Assembly (NCBI GenBank): GCA_030152275.1
Contig: JASLHF010000202.1
Location: 1-9,785, forward strand
Length of the DNA: 9,785 nt
Direction of reading: 5' to 3'
DNA from: Acinetobacter sp.
Lineage (GTDB): Bacteria > Pseudomonadota > Gammaproteobacteria > Pseudomonadales > Moraxellaceae
Made by a program: the position numbers and the translations under genes. The notes below the pieces were generated by a model. The model was not told the DNA's origin. It was given only the letters and a program-made list of their open reading frames with translations, and made no database searches. Positions 1 through 7,419 of this stretch are shown one piece after another; position 1 is the first letter of the stretch; each line of letters begins with the position of its first letter.

Positions 1-1
1 A

Positions 2-1323
2 GGTACAGTAATTTGTGAAGGCCGTTCAATCGGTCAACGCATCGGCTCTGGTAAAGTTCGTGTTGTCACTCTATTAAAGAAATGGACAAAGTACAAGACG
101 GCGACGTTCTTGTGTCTGATATGACTGACCCGGACTGGGAACCAGTTATGAAACGCGCCGCAGCGATTGTAACTAACCGCGGCGGCCGTACTTGCCACGC
201 AGCAATCATTGCGCGTGAGCTTGGTGTTCCAGCAATTGTTGGCTGCGGCAATGCAACTGAAGTATTAACTGATGGTCAGGAAGTGACTGTTTCTTGTGCT
301 GAAGGCGATACTGGTTTCATTTACGAAGGCGCTTTAGATTTCGAAATCCAAAAGAATTCGATTGAATCCATGCCTAAACTTCCGTTCAAAATCATGATGA
401 ACGTAGGTAACCCTGACCGCGCATTTGACTTCGCTCAAATTCCAAACGAAGGTATCGGCCTTGCTCGTTTAGAATTCATCATCAACCGTATGATTGGTGT
501 ACATCCTAAAGCATTGCTGAACATTGACAGCCTTCCACGCGAAACACGTGCAGCTGTAATGGCGCGTACTGCAGGCTACTCTTCTCCAATCGAATTCTAT
601 GTTGAAAAATTGGTTGAAGGTATTTCTACACTTGCAGCAGCATTTGCAGACAAACCAGTAATTGTCCGCATGTCTGACTTCAAGTCAAACGAATATGCAA
701 ACCTGATCGGCGGTAAACTGTACGAACCTGAAGAAGAAAACCCAATGCTGGGCTTCCGCGGTGCGAGCCGTTATGTTTCTGACAACTTCCGTGACTGCTT
801 TGAATTAGAATGCCGCGCATTGAAGAAAGTACGTGATGAAATGGGTCTAACCAATATTCAAATCATGATTCCTTTCGTCCGTACAGTTTCTGAAGCTAAA
901 CGTGTTATTGAGCTTTTAGGCTTAAATGGCTTGAAACGCGGTGAAAATGGCTTGAAAGTGATCATGATGTGTGAACTTCCAACAAACGCGCTGTTAGCTG
1001 AACAATTCCTTGAACACTTCGACGGTTTCTCTATCGGTTCTAACGATTTGACTCAGCTAACACTTGGTCTTGACCGCGACTCAGGCATTGTTTCTCACCT
1101 GTTTGACGAACGTGATGCTGCTGTTAAAGCGCTTCTTTCAATGGCAATCCACGCTTGCCGTAAAGCCGGAAAATATGTCGGTATTTGCGGTCAAGGCCCT
1201 TCTGACCATCCAGATCTTGCAAAATGGCTAATGGAACAAGGCATTGAATCTGTTTCACTTAACCCAGACTCAGTTTTAGACACTTGGTTCTTCCTGTCTG
1301 AAGAAAAAGCTCAACAAGCTTAA
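2..1323 (+). CDS. ppsA: Phosphoenolpyruvate synthase, C-terminal part, 5'-truncated by the window and frameshifted near position 70
   Basis: PpsA makes PEP from pyruvate and ATP, releasing AMP and phosphate, in the cytoplasm; it is the entry step of gluconeogenesis. The window holds about the last 435 residues of a protein normally near 790, so the N-terminal ATP-grasp domain lies upstream. The swivelling phosphohistidine domain carries GGRTCHAAI, with the catalytic His codon at 196-198. The PEP/pyruvate-binding barrel follows, with GSNDLTQLTLGLDRD and, near the end, GICGQGPSDHPD, whose Cys codon at 1186-1188 is the expected proton donor. Positions 2-70 read as PpsA in one frame (ending GSGKVRVVT). 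From about 70 onward PpsA continues in a different frame (SIKEMDKVQDGDVL). A missing T in the ACT|TCT junction would explain this exactly. The ATG at 82 is an internal Met of the family, not a true start. Identity is very secure; whether the frameshift is real or a sequencing error is open. Confidence 0.95.
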
Positions 1324-1334
1324 GATTCTGTGTT

Positions 1335-1365
1335 AAAAAAAGACCCACATTTGGGTCTTTTTTTT
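1335..1365 (+). terminator. Intrinsic terminator of ppsA
   Basis: GACCCA (1342-1347) pairs with TGGGTC (1352-1357) around a CATT loop. The stem can be extended by seven A upstream pairing with T downstream, and it is followed by a run of eight T (1358-1365). It lies 12 bases after the ppsA stop, so it should end ppsA transcription before the RDD gene. The A-tract on the 5' side makes it potentially active in both directions, but no converging gene is present. Confidence 0.93.
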
Positions 1366-1369
1366 CATC

Positions 1370-1375
1370 TATACT
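1370..1375 (+). promoter_or_regulatory. Possible -10 element for the RDD-domain gene
   Basis: TATACT matches the sigma-70 -10 consensus at five of six positions. It sits just after the ppsA terminator and 29 bases before the RDD gene start, where a promoter is needed because that terminator isolates the gene. No convincing -35 box is seen at 16-18 bases upstream, where the terminator stem lies. The call is weak. Confidence 0.25.
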
Positions 1376-1404
1376 TTCTATTACGTTTTTGAGATTTTAG
1401 TTTT

Positions 1405-2190
1405 ATGCAAATTTACTTGGCCAGAAATAATCAACAAGCCGGACCATATAGCCTAGAGCAAGTTAATGAAATGCTTGCGAGCCAACAAGTGCTTTTAACT
1501 GATCTTGCTTGGCACGAAGGCATGACCGAATGGAAAGCGCTTGGTGAACTCACTCAGGGTCAACTTGTCTATAACCCTCAAGGATATACTGCACCAGCAC
1601 AGCAGCCTTTTGGCGCACCGCAAGACAATAGACAAGCTCAATCACATCAAAACACAGCAAAGAATCAACAAAATCAGCAAGTTTTAGCATCAATTCCTAG
1701 CCGGGTTTTAGCCAAAATCGTCGATCTGCTGCTTTGGGTACCCGCGACTTACATTCTGACCGGATTCTTCTCAAAAGAAGAAGTGCAGCAGTTCAATGCA
1801 CTAAATACACAATTTATGGAAGCAGTATTTGGCACAACTGCAAATCCAGCCTTAGCGCAAGAAACGCAAACCAAGATGATTGAAATGTTTTCTCAGCAAG
1901 CATGGCTTGCGATGGGCATTTATTTGTTCGCTATGCTGGCGCTGCAAGCATTTTTGATTGCCAAATCAGGTCAATCTGTGGGCAAAAAACTGACTAAAAT
2001 CAAAATCGCAGATGCTGAAACCGGTGAAAAAACCTCCCTCATGCGCGCCTTCACAATCAGAAGTGTGCTGTTTATTTTCTTGAATTTTATCTTTATGTTT
2101 ATCTTTATCATCGATATTGCCTTCGGTCTTGGCGCAAAACGCCAGACTTTGCATGACAAAATCGCAAAAACCAAGGTCATAAAGCAATAA
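1405..2190 (+). CDS. Inner-membrane protein with GYF_2-type N-terminal domain and RDD domain
   Basis: The protein has 261 residues. Residues 4-49 look like a GYF_2 (DUF4339) domain: GPYS at 13-16 and W36-x-x-x-M40-x-x-W43, a pattern seen in many bacterial membrane proteins and presumed to bind peptides or partners. Residues 60-93 are a Gln/Asn/Pro-rich linker of low complexity. The RDD domain follows, with its signature Arg100, Ala103, Asp107 in the first membrane segment (about 103-122), then segments at about 166-187 and 218-240. The family-typical GQSVGKKLTKIKI comes after segment two, and GAKRQTLHDKIAKTKVI closes the protein. RDD proteins are poorly characterised; some are linked to ion transport or stress, so no specific function is assigned. 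The ATG at 1405 has only a weak GAG 11 bases upstream, but the GYF_2 domain begins immediately, which supports it. Terminators on both sides suggest a single-gene transcript. Confidence 0.9.
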   Translation: MQIYLARNNQQAGPYSLEQVNEMLASQQVLLTDLAWHEGMTEWKALGELTQGQLVYNPQGYTAPAQQPFGAPQDNRQAQSHQNTAKNQQNQQVLASIPSRVLAKIVDLLLWVPATYILTGFFSKEEVQQFNALNTQFMEAVFGTTANPALAQETQTKMIEMFSQQAWLAMGIYLFAMLALQAFLIAKSGQSVGKKLTKIKIADAETGEKTSLMRAFTIRSVLFIFLNFIFMFIFIIDIAFGLGAKRQTLHDKIAKTKVIKQ

Positions 2191-2197
2191 AAAACGA

Positions 2198-2235
2198 AAA
2201 AATGAATGGGATGATTTTTCATCCCATTTATTTTA
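2198..2235 (+). terminator. Intrinsic terminator of the RDD-domain gene
   Basis: ATGGGATGA (2206-2214) pairs perfectly with TCATCCCAT (2219-2227) around a TTTT loop. The stem extends outward through further A-T pairs and is followed by TTATTTT. It begins 8 bases after the RDD stop codon and separates that gene from the cyo regulatory region. Confidence 0.9.
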
Positions 2236-2372
2236 CAGAACATTGAAATTAAAAAAAAATTAACTGTCTAAAAGGTCAATTCCTACCGCCAAAATAGGTT
2301 TTTATAACAGTCATTTAAAGCATGCTTATGTATAGCTTAGTTGGTCGATATGAGGCATAATGCCCTACAACG

Positions 2373-2448
2373 TAGCGGTGTCTCATGATTGAGAAGGCTT
2401 TTCTATGTCTAAAGAAAAATTCTCAATCATGCGACACTATAATCGCTA
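2373..2448 (+). repeat. Long imperfect inverted repeat / stem-loop upstream of cyoA
   Basis: An 18-nt left arm (2378-2395, GTGTCTCATGATTGAGAA) pairs with a right arm (2420-2437, TTCTCAATCATGCGACAC) at 17 of 18 positions. Inside, TTTTCT (2399-2404) pairs with AGAAAA (2413-2418), leaving an 8-nt loop. Outside, TAGCG (2373-2377) pairs with CGCTA (2444-2448), leaving an unpaired TATAAT on the right side only. The left arm is itself a short palindrome, TCTCA-TGAT-TGAGA (2381-2394). The right arm has an imperfect copy, TCTCA-ATCA-TGCGA (2421-2434), centred 40 bp away. There is no T-run after it, so it is not an intrinsic terminator. It could be a paired operator on DNA, a structured leader if transcribed, or both. 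Confidence 0.85.
2438..2443 (+). promoter_or_regulatory. Candidate -10 element for the cyo operon
   Basis: TATAAT is a perfect -10 match lying 50 bases before the cyoA ATG, which would give a leader of about 45 nt. It abuts the right arm of the dyad. No recognisable -35 hexamer lies 16-18 bases upstream (that region is an A-tract), so if used it may depend on an activator bound at the dyad. The assignment is inference only. Confidence 0.35.
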
Positions 2449-2493
2449 TCCCATATTTAATTAGGGAATGGGACTCTTCACCGAGGTTGTAAA

Positions 2494-3543
2494 ATGAGAC
2501 AAACGATTTTAGCTGTATTGTCTTTATCTGCGATGGCTGCGCTCTTAACAGGGTGTGGCGGTGATATTGTACTTCTAAACTCAAAAGGTCCAGTCGCTCA
2601 AGGTCAATCAGACCTCATGATGACTGCGATCTATTTAATGCTTTTAGTGGTGATTCCATCAGCACTTATGGCACTTTGGTTTGGCTGGAAATATCGCGCA
2701 TCGAATAAAGACGCAGACTATAAACCAACATGGGCACACTCTACTGCGATTGAAGTTGTAGTATGGGGTATCCCTGTCATTATTATTGGTATTTTAGCTT
2801 GGTTAACTTGGTGGGGTTCCCACAAGTATGACCCATACCGTCCAATTGAGTCAGACAAGGCTCCTTTGACCGTTCAAGTTATTGCTGAACAGTTCAAATG
2901 GATCTTCATCTACCCAGAACAAAACATTGCGACTGTTAACGAACTGCGTTTCCCAGAGAAAACTCCGGTAAGCCTTCGCTTGACTTCTAACTTCACAATG
3001 AACTCGTTCTTCATCCCTGCATTATCTGGTCAGATTTATGCAATGGCGGGTATGCAGACTCACCTGAACTTTTTAGCAAATGAAACTAGCCCAGTTGACG
3101 GCTACCGTGGTTTCTCTTCTAACTATTCAGGTTATGGCTTCTCACAAATGCGCTTCCGCGCTCACTCTGTGACAGATGCTCAGTTTGCCGAATGGGTAAA
3201 TGCAGTTAAAGCTGGTAACGGTACTTCAATTAACCCTCAAGCAGTTCAAAAAACTGTTTTAGACCAAGCTGAATTCGCTTCCTTACGTGATGGCAACCGT
3301 TCTAAACACCAAATCGAAGCTTTAGTTGCGCACGCAACTACTCCTGAAGAGAAGGCAGCTGCTGAAGCTATGAAGCCTTATCCATCTAAGCCACACCCAG
3401 TGACTTATTACTCTTCAGTAGAACCTAAACTGTTCGAATCTGTGATCAACAAATACATGAGCAACTACCACGGCGCCGATCACGCTGCCGCGTCTGAAGC
3501 TCATGCAGGTGCTGATCATGCGACTGCTTCTGTAGGGGAATAA
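2494..3543 (+). CDS. cyoA: Cytochrome bo3 ubiquinol oxidase subunit II
   Basis: CyoA is the periplasm-facing subunit of the bo3 quinol oxidase, which oxidises ubiquinol and reduces oxygen to water while pumping protons. The 349 residues begin with a lipoprotein signal ending LLTGC, so Cys21 is the likely lipidated residue. Two membrane segments follow at about 41-63 and 86-107, then a cupredoxin-like domain from about 124. The conserved block MNSFFIPALSGQIYAMAGMQ is present, but the Cys/His ligands of a CuA centre are absent, as expected for a quinol rather than cytochrome c oxidase. After the cupredoxin core there is a charged, Ala/Glu-rich stretch (about 258-297) that appears longer than in the E. 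coli protein (about 315 residues). The tail repeats GADHAAAS/GADHATAS and is His-rich. GAGG at 2483-2486 supports the start. First gene of cyoABCDE, 3 bases before cyoB. Confidence 0.96.
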   Translation: MRQTILAVLSLSAMAALLTGCGGDIVLLNSKGPVAQGQSDLMMTAIYLMLLVVIPSALMALWFGWKYRASNKDADYKPTWAHSTAIEVVVWGIPVIIIGILAWLTWWGSHKYDPYRPIESDKAPLTVQVIAEQFKWIFIYPEQNIATVNELRFPEKTPVSLRLTSNFTMNSFFIPALSGQIYAMAGMQTHLNFLANETSPVDGYRGFSSNYSGYGFSQMRFRAHSVTDAQFAEWVNAVKAGNGTSINPQAVQKTVLDQAEFASLRDGNRSKHQIEALVAHATTPEEKAAAEAMKPYPSKPHPVTYYSSVEPKLFESVINKYMSNYHGADHAAASEAHAGADHATASVGE

Positions 3544-3546
3544 GAC

Positions 3547-5535
3547 ATGAGCTTATTAGGTAAGTTAGGTCCTGATGCAATTCCACACGATCCAATCGTG
3601 CTGGTAACTGTTGCTATGATGGTCCTCGGCGGTATCGCAGTTGTTGCAGGTATCACCTACTTTAAAAAATGGAACTACTTATGGACTGAATGGTTCACTT
3701 CTGTAGACCATAAAAAAATTGGTATCATGTATATCTTCGTATCAATTGTCATGCTGGTGCGTGGCTTTGCAGATGCGATCATGATGCGTCTTCAGCTGTT
3801 CCTTGCCAAAGGCGGCGGCGAAGGTTACTTACACCCAGAACACTATGACCAGATCTTTACTGCCCACGGCGTAATCATGATCTTCTTCGTAGCAATGGGT
3901 CTTGTTGTTGGCTTAATGAACGTTTCTGTACCGCTTCAAATCGGTGCGCGTGACGTTGCCTTCCCATTATTAAACTCTTTAAGCTTCTGGCTATTCGCCG
4001 GCGCTGCAGGCTTAATGATGGCTTCACTTGCAATTGGTGAATTCGCCGCAACAGGCTGGATGGCTTATCCGCCGCTGTCAGGCATCGAATACTCTCCAGG
4101 CGTAGGTGTAGACTACTATATTTGGGCACTTCAGATTTCAGGTCTTGGTACACTTTTAACTGGTGTTAACTTCTTTGTTACCATCATTAAAATGCGTGCG
4201 CCTGGCATGAAACTTATGGACATGCCTATTTTCACTTGGACTGCGCTTTGTACAGCTGTACTGATCATTGCGGCCTTCCCTGTGTTAACTGCAACTATTG
4301 CAATGCTTTCACTTGACCGTTACTTCGGTTTCCACTTCTTCACAAACGACATGGGCGGAAGTCCAATGCTGTATGTGAACTTGATTTGGACTTGGGGTCA
4401 CCCAGAAGTATACATTCTTGTATTGCCTGCTTTCGGTATTTACTCAGAAGTTACATCTACATTTGCGCGCAAAACTTTGTTTGGCTACAAATCAATGGTG
4501 TACGCAACTATCGCAATCACAGTATTGTCATTCGTTGTGTGGGTTCACCACTTCTTTACAATGGGTGCTGGTGCCAACGTTAACGCGTTCTTCGGTATCA
4601 TGACCATGATTATTGCGATCCCTACTGGTGTGAAAATCTTCTCTTGGTTATTCACTATGTACAAGGGCCGCATCACCTATACAACTCCAATGCTTTGGAC
4701 ACTTGGCTTCCTTGTGACTTTCGGTATTGGCGGTTTAACAGGCGTGTTAATGGCAGTTCCACCTGCGGACTTCCTGGTACACAACTCTTTATTCCTCATC
4801 GCTCACTTCCATAACGTAATTATCGGCGGTGTAGTATTCGCAATGTTTGCGGGCATCATTTTCTACTGGCCAAAAATGTTTGGCTGGAAATTAAATGAAG
4901 CTTGGGGTAAAGCTGCATTCTGGTTCTGGTTCTTCGGTTTCTATTTTGCATTCATGCCGCTGTATATCCTTGGTTTCATGGGTATGACTCGCCGTCTGAA
5001 CACATATGACAACCCTGAATGGGATCCATACTTGGCTATCGCATTCTTCGGTTCTATCCTTGTTGCTATCGGTATTTTCTGTTTTGTTATGCAAATCGTT
5101 GTCGGCTTCCTGCAACGCAATAACAACTTAGACCTTACTGGCGACCCTTGGGATGGCCGTGTACTTGAATGGTCTACTTCGTCACCTGCTCCGTTCTATA
5201 ACTTTGCTCACATGCCGAAAATCAATGGTATTGATACTTTCTGGACTGACAAAGAAAACGGTATTGCATATGCGAAACCAACCAAGTATGAAGATATTCA
5301 TATGCCAACCAATCGTGCTGCAGGCTTTGTAATTGCAATGTTTATTACAGTTATGGGCTTCGCTTTAATCTGGCACATTTGGTGGTTAGTAGCGATTACT
5401 TTCGCATCATCAATCATCAGCTTCATCGTGTCTTCTTTCACTAAGAAAGTGGATTACTATGTACCAGCTGCTGAGGTTGAGCGCATCGAAAATGAACGTT
5501 ATGCGATTCTTGAAAAACACTTGAAGAAGGACTAA
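3547..5535 (+). CDS. cyoB: Cytochrome bo3 ubiquinol oxidase subunit I (heme-copper catalytic subunit)
   Basis: CyoB carries low-spin heme b and the heme o3-CuB site where oxygen is reduced. At 662 residues it is close to the usual length and every key residue is visible, each one position later than in E. coli numbering. His107 and His422 are the heme b ligands, and His420 is the heme o3 ligand. His285, His334 and His335 bind CuB, with Tyr289 as the cross-linked tyrosine. Glu287, Asp136, Asn125 and Lys363 belong to the proton channels. Arg72, Asp76, His99 and Gln102 match the quinone site. The remainder is a polytopic membrane protein of about 15 helices, with an extra N-terminal helix before the SVDHKKIGIMY block. 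AGGGGA (3534-3539), overlapping the end of cyoA, is a good ribosome binding site 7 bases before the ATG. The gene appears intact and functional. Confidence 0.98.
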   Translation: MSLLGKLGPDAIPHDPIVLVTVAMMVLGGIAVVAGITYFKKWNYLWTEWFTSVDHKKIGIMYIFVSIVMLVRGFADAIMMRLQLFLAKGGGEGYLHPEHYDQIFTAHGVIMIFFVAMGLVVGLMNVSVPLQIGARDVAFPLLNSLSFWLFAGAAGLMMASLAIGEFAATGWMAYPPLSGIEYSPGVGVDYYIWALQISGLGTLLTGVNFFVTIIKMRAPGMKLMDMPIFTWTALCTAVLIIAAFPVLTATIAMLSLDRYFGFHFFTNDMGGSPMLYVNLIWTWGHPEVYILVLPAFGIYSEVTSTFARKTLFGYKSMVYATIAITVLSFVVWVHHFFTMGAGANVNAFFGIMTMIIAIPTGVKIFSWLFTMYKGRITYTTPMLWTLGFLVTFGIGGLTGVLMAVPPADFLVHNSLFLIAHFHNVIIGGVVFAMFAGIIFYWPKMFGWKLNEAWGKAAFWFWFFGFYFAFMPLYILGFMGMTRRLNTYDNPEWDPYLAIAFFGSILVAIGIFCFVMQIVVGFLQRNNNLDLTGDPWDGRVLEWSTSSPAPFYNFAHMPKINGIDTFWTDKENGIAYAKPTKYEDIHMPTNRAAGFVIAMFITVMGFALIWHIWWLVAITFASSIISFIVSSFTKKVDYYVPAAEVERIENERYAILEKHLKKD

Positions 5536-5539
5536 GACG

Positions 5540-6160
5540 ATGGCTGAAGTACTTCATCACGACAACCACGGCCATGATGAGCATCATCACCACGATGATA
5601 CTGACATCACAGTCTTTGGTTTCTGGACTTACTTGATGAGTGACTTGATCCTGTTCGGGACACTCTTCATCGCGTTCGCTGTTTTAAGCAGCCATGTTCC
5701 AATGGGCACTCCAAGCGCAAAAGAACTGTTTGGCGAATCTTTAAGCTTCGTTTTAACTGAAACTTTTGCCCTGTTGATTTCATCTGTAACATTTGGTTTT
5801 GCTGTACTTGCTGCATACAAGAAAAACGTTAGCCAAGTTTTAACTTGGTTAGCGATTACTTGGTTATTTGGTGCTGCCTTCATCGGCATGGAACTGTATG
5901 AGTTCAATCACCTTGTACATGCAGGTCATGGTCCAAGCACTAGTGCGTTCTTATCATCGTTCTTCACTCTAGTAGGTACGCATGGTATTCACGTAACTTC
6001 TGGTTTGGTATGGATGCTGGTGTTGATGTTCCAAATCAAGAAAAATGGTTTGACACTTCCAAACACTCGCCGCCTTGCTTGCCTAAGCTTGTTCTGGCAC
6101 TTCCTTGACATCGTTTGGATCTGTGTATTCAGCGTAGTTTACTTAATGGGAGTTCTATAA
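5540..6160 (+). CDS. cyoC: Cytochrome bo3 ubiquinol oxidase subunit III
   Basis: This COX3-family subunit stabilises the oxidase core in the inner membrane and is not itself a redox carrier. The 206 residues contain five predicted helices (about 24-50, 67-93, 99-117, 137-165, 178-203), as in other bacterial CyoC proteins. Family motifs GTHGIHV (146-152) and WHFLDIVW (186-193) are clear. The first 20 residues are very His/Asp-rich (HHDNHGHDEHHHHDD) and precede the first helix. The start ATG lies 4 bases after the cyoB stop, with AGGA at 5528-5531 as ribosome binding site inside the end of cyoB, which suggests coupled translation. The stop shares one base with the cyoD start. Confidence 0.97.
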   Translation: MAEVLHHDNHGHDEHHHHDDTDITVFGFWTYLMSDLILFGTLFIAFAVLSSHVPMGTPSAKELFGESLSFVLTETFALLISSVTFGFAVLAAYKKNVSQVLTWLAITWLFGAAFIGMELYEFNHLVHAGHGPSTSAFLSSFFTLVGTHGIHVTSGLVWMLVLMFQIKKNGLTLPNTRRLACLSLFWHFLDIVWICVFSVVYLMGVL

Positions 6161-6486
6161 TGAGCCACGATCATAACTCTGCTGGCGCAGCGCATGGCAA
6201 TACTAAGCAATATACAATCGGCTTTATCCTGTCAGTTGTCCTAACCATTATTCCTTTTGGCATGGTTATGGCAGGCGGTTTCGGTCGCGGTATTGTGGTT
6301 GCAACAATTGCTATTACTGCTGTTGCTCAGATCCTGGTGCAGTTGATTTACTTCCTGCACATGAACTCTTCTTCAGAACAGCGCTGGAACGTTATCGCAT
6401 TTGTGTATACGATTCTGACTGTTGCTATTCTGCTGGTCGGTTCTGTATGGATCATGAACTACTTACACTACAACATGATGATCTAA
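6160..6486 (+). CDS. cyoD: Cytochrome bo3 ubiquinol oxidase subunit IV
   Basis: CyoD is the small fourth subunit, required for stable assembly of the CuB site in the oxidase. The protein has 108 residues with three helices (about 18-38, 46-67, 76-99), matching the usual length near 110. The pattern QLIYFLHMN followed by W76 and the third helix is typical of the COX4_pro family. The start is set at the ATG in TAATG, overlapping the cyoC stop by one base. GGGAG at 6148-6152 gives a 7-base spacing. A longer reading from an ATG at 6115 would add 15 residues out of frame inside cyoC and lacks support. The N-terminus is mildly His-rich (MSHDHNSAG). Confidence 0.96.
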   Translation: MSHDHNSAGAAHGNTKQYTIGFILSVVLTIIPFGMVMAGGFGRGIVVATIAITAVAQILVQLIYFLHMNSSSEQRWNVIAFVYTILTVAILLVGSVWIMNYLHYNMMI

Positions 6487-6496
6487 ACTGGTCGTC

Positions 6497-7375
6497 ATGC
6501 TGAAAAAGTATTTATTCCTGACTAAACCAGGAATTCTCTTTGGTAACTTCGTTACCACTCTGGGCGGCTTCTTCTTAGCCGCCCAGGGCTCTGTAGATTT
6601 CCTTCTTCTATTCATCACCCTGCTTGGCACAACTTTAGTTGTCGCTTCCGGCTGCGTTGTCAACAACGTCATCGATCAAGACATTGACCGAAAGATGGAA
6701 CGGACAATGAATCGGGCATTAGTCACAAAAACCATTAGCCCTTCTATTGCTTTGCTGTTTTCTGCAGTGCTTGGAATTTTAGGCTTTGCCCTGCTGTGGT
6801 TCTTTGTTAATGCCTATGCCTTTGGCTTCGCTGTGCTGGGTTTTGTGGTTTATGTGATTTTTTACAGTCTTTGGAGCAAGCGCACGTCCATTCACCAAAC
6901 TGTGATTGGCAGCATTTCTGGCGCAAGCCCTCCAGTAATTGGCTATACCGCTGTTTCAAATGAATTTGACGTTGCTGCGCTGCTAATTTTCTTAGCATAT
7001 GCGTTATGGCAAATGCCGCATTCATGGGGAATTGCTGTTTACCGATTCAACGACTATAAAAATGCCGGCATTCCAATTTTGCCTGTAGCGCGTTCAATTT
7101 TCCGTACGAAAGTTGAAAGCTTGATTTATGTCTTGCTGTTCGCTGCTGTCTTAAATGGTTTGTATTGTTTTGGCTATACCAACATGTTCTTCTTAATTAC
7201 CTTTAATGCGCTTTCTGCTTATTGGGTTTATTTGTCGATCATTGGTTTTAAAGCTGAAAATGATCAGGTTTGGGCAAAACGCTATTTCTTATATTCAGTC
7301 ATTTTAATTACTGCATTAAGTTTTAGTTTTAGTTTTAGCTATATCTCACCTGCGCCACATTTACCCCTGTTTTAA
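6497..7375 (+). CDS. cyoE: Protoheme IX farnesyltransferase (heme O synthase)
   Basis: CyoE adds a farnesyl group to protoheme IX to make heme O for the CyoB active site. It is a UbiA-family polytopic membrane enzyme of 292 residues with about nine hydrophobic segments. The first Asp-rich motif is N56-x3-D60-x3-D64, followed by R65K66, R69 and N72R73, as expected for prenyl-diphosphate and Mg2+ binding. The second region has WQMPHSWG (171-178) and YRFNDYKNAGIP (182-193). SLWSKRTS (124-131) is also family-typical. The gene begins 10 bases after cyoD and no other in-frame ATG lies upstream before a stop. It lacks a clear Shine-Dalgarno, unlike the other cyo genes, so it may be translated at a lower level or by coupling. 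The C-terminal helix contains an SFSFSFS run encoded by a 6-base tandem repeat. Confidence 0.97.
   Translation: MLKKYLFLTKPGILFGNFVTTLGGFFLAAQGSVDFLLLFITLLGTTLVVASGCVVNNVIDQDIDRKMERTMNRALVTKTISPSIALLFSAVLGILGFALLWFFVNAYAFGFAVLGFVVYVIFYSLWSKRTSIHQTVIGSISGASPPVIGYTAVSNEFDVAALLIFLAYALWQMPHSWGIAVYRFNDYKNAGIPILPVARSIFRTKVESLIYVLLFAAVLNGLYCFGYTNMFFLITFNALSAYWVYLSIIGFKAENDQVWAKRYFLYSVILITALSFSFSFSYISPAPHLPLF
7319..7338 (+). repeat. Hexanucleotide tandem repeat inside cyoE
   Basis: AGTTTT is repeated three times with a partial fourth copy (AG). It encodes alternating Ser-Phe in the last predicted membrane segment of CyoE. The 6-base unit means gain or loss of a copy keeps the frame and changes the helix by two residues. 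Confidence 0.8.
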
Positions 7376-7404
7376 AAAAGATAGAGTTCTCTCTATCTTT
7401 TTTT
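7374..7404 (+). terminator. Intrinsic terminator of the cyo operon
   Basis: GATAGAG (7380-7386) pairs perfectly with CTCTATC (7391-7397) around a TTCT loop. It is flanked by six A upstream and seven T downstream, which extend the stem. It overlaps the last bases of the cyoE stop codon and marks the end of cyoABCDE. Confidence 0.95.
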
Positions 7405-7419
7405 ATCTTCTTTTTATAA

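Larger units (their letters stand above)
2236..2493 (+). promoter_or_regulatory. Upstream region of the cyo operon
   Basis: This 258-base stretch holds no credible gene. In order it has an A-rich tract with nine A (2251-2259), a 10-bp perfect palindrome AAGCATGCTT (2318-2327), the large dyad at 2373-2448, and a smaller potential hairpin TCCCAT/ATGGGA (2449-2454 with 2467-2472). It ends in the cyoA ribosome binding site GAGG (2483-2486), 7 bases before the ATG. Because the RDD gene ends in a terminator, the cyo operon promoter must lie here. The length and density of symmetry suggest regulated transcription, but no known operator consensus (for example FNR/Anr, TTGAT-N4-ATCAA) is present. Confidence 0.7.

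Noticed and set aside
82..1323. ATG at 82 as a true start of a short PpsA
   Set aside because: PpsA sequence continues upstream in another frame to the edge of the window, and no promoter or ribosome binding site precedes 82.
2373..2448. Dyad upstream of cyoA as a small transposon remnant (MITE)
   Set aside because: At 76 bases with no flanking target-site duplication and an internal -10-like element, a regulatory role is simpler. Finding copies elsewhere in the genome would reopen this.
3875..5126. Antisense and alternate-frame open frames inside cyoB
   Set aside because: They overlap a fully conserved catalytic subunit and have no ribosome binding sites or recognisable domains.
6115..6486. 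Longer version of cyoD starting at 6115
   Set aside because: The extra 15 residues overlap the end of cyoC and do not look like CyoD. The TAATG start at 6160 has a good ribosome binding site and gives the family's normal length.
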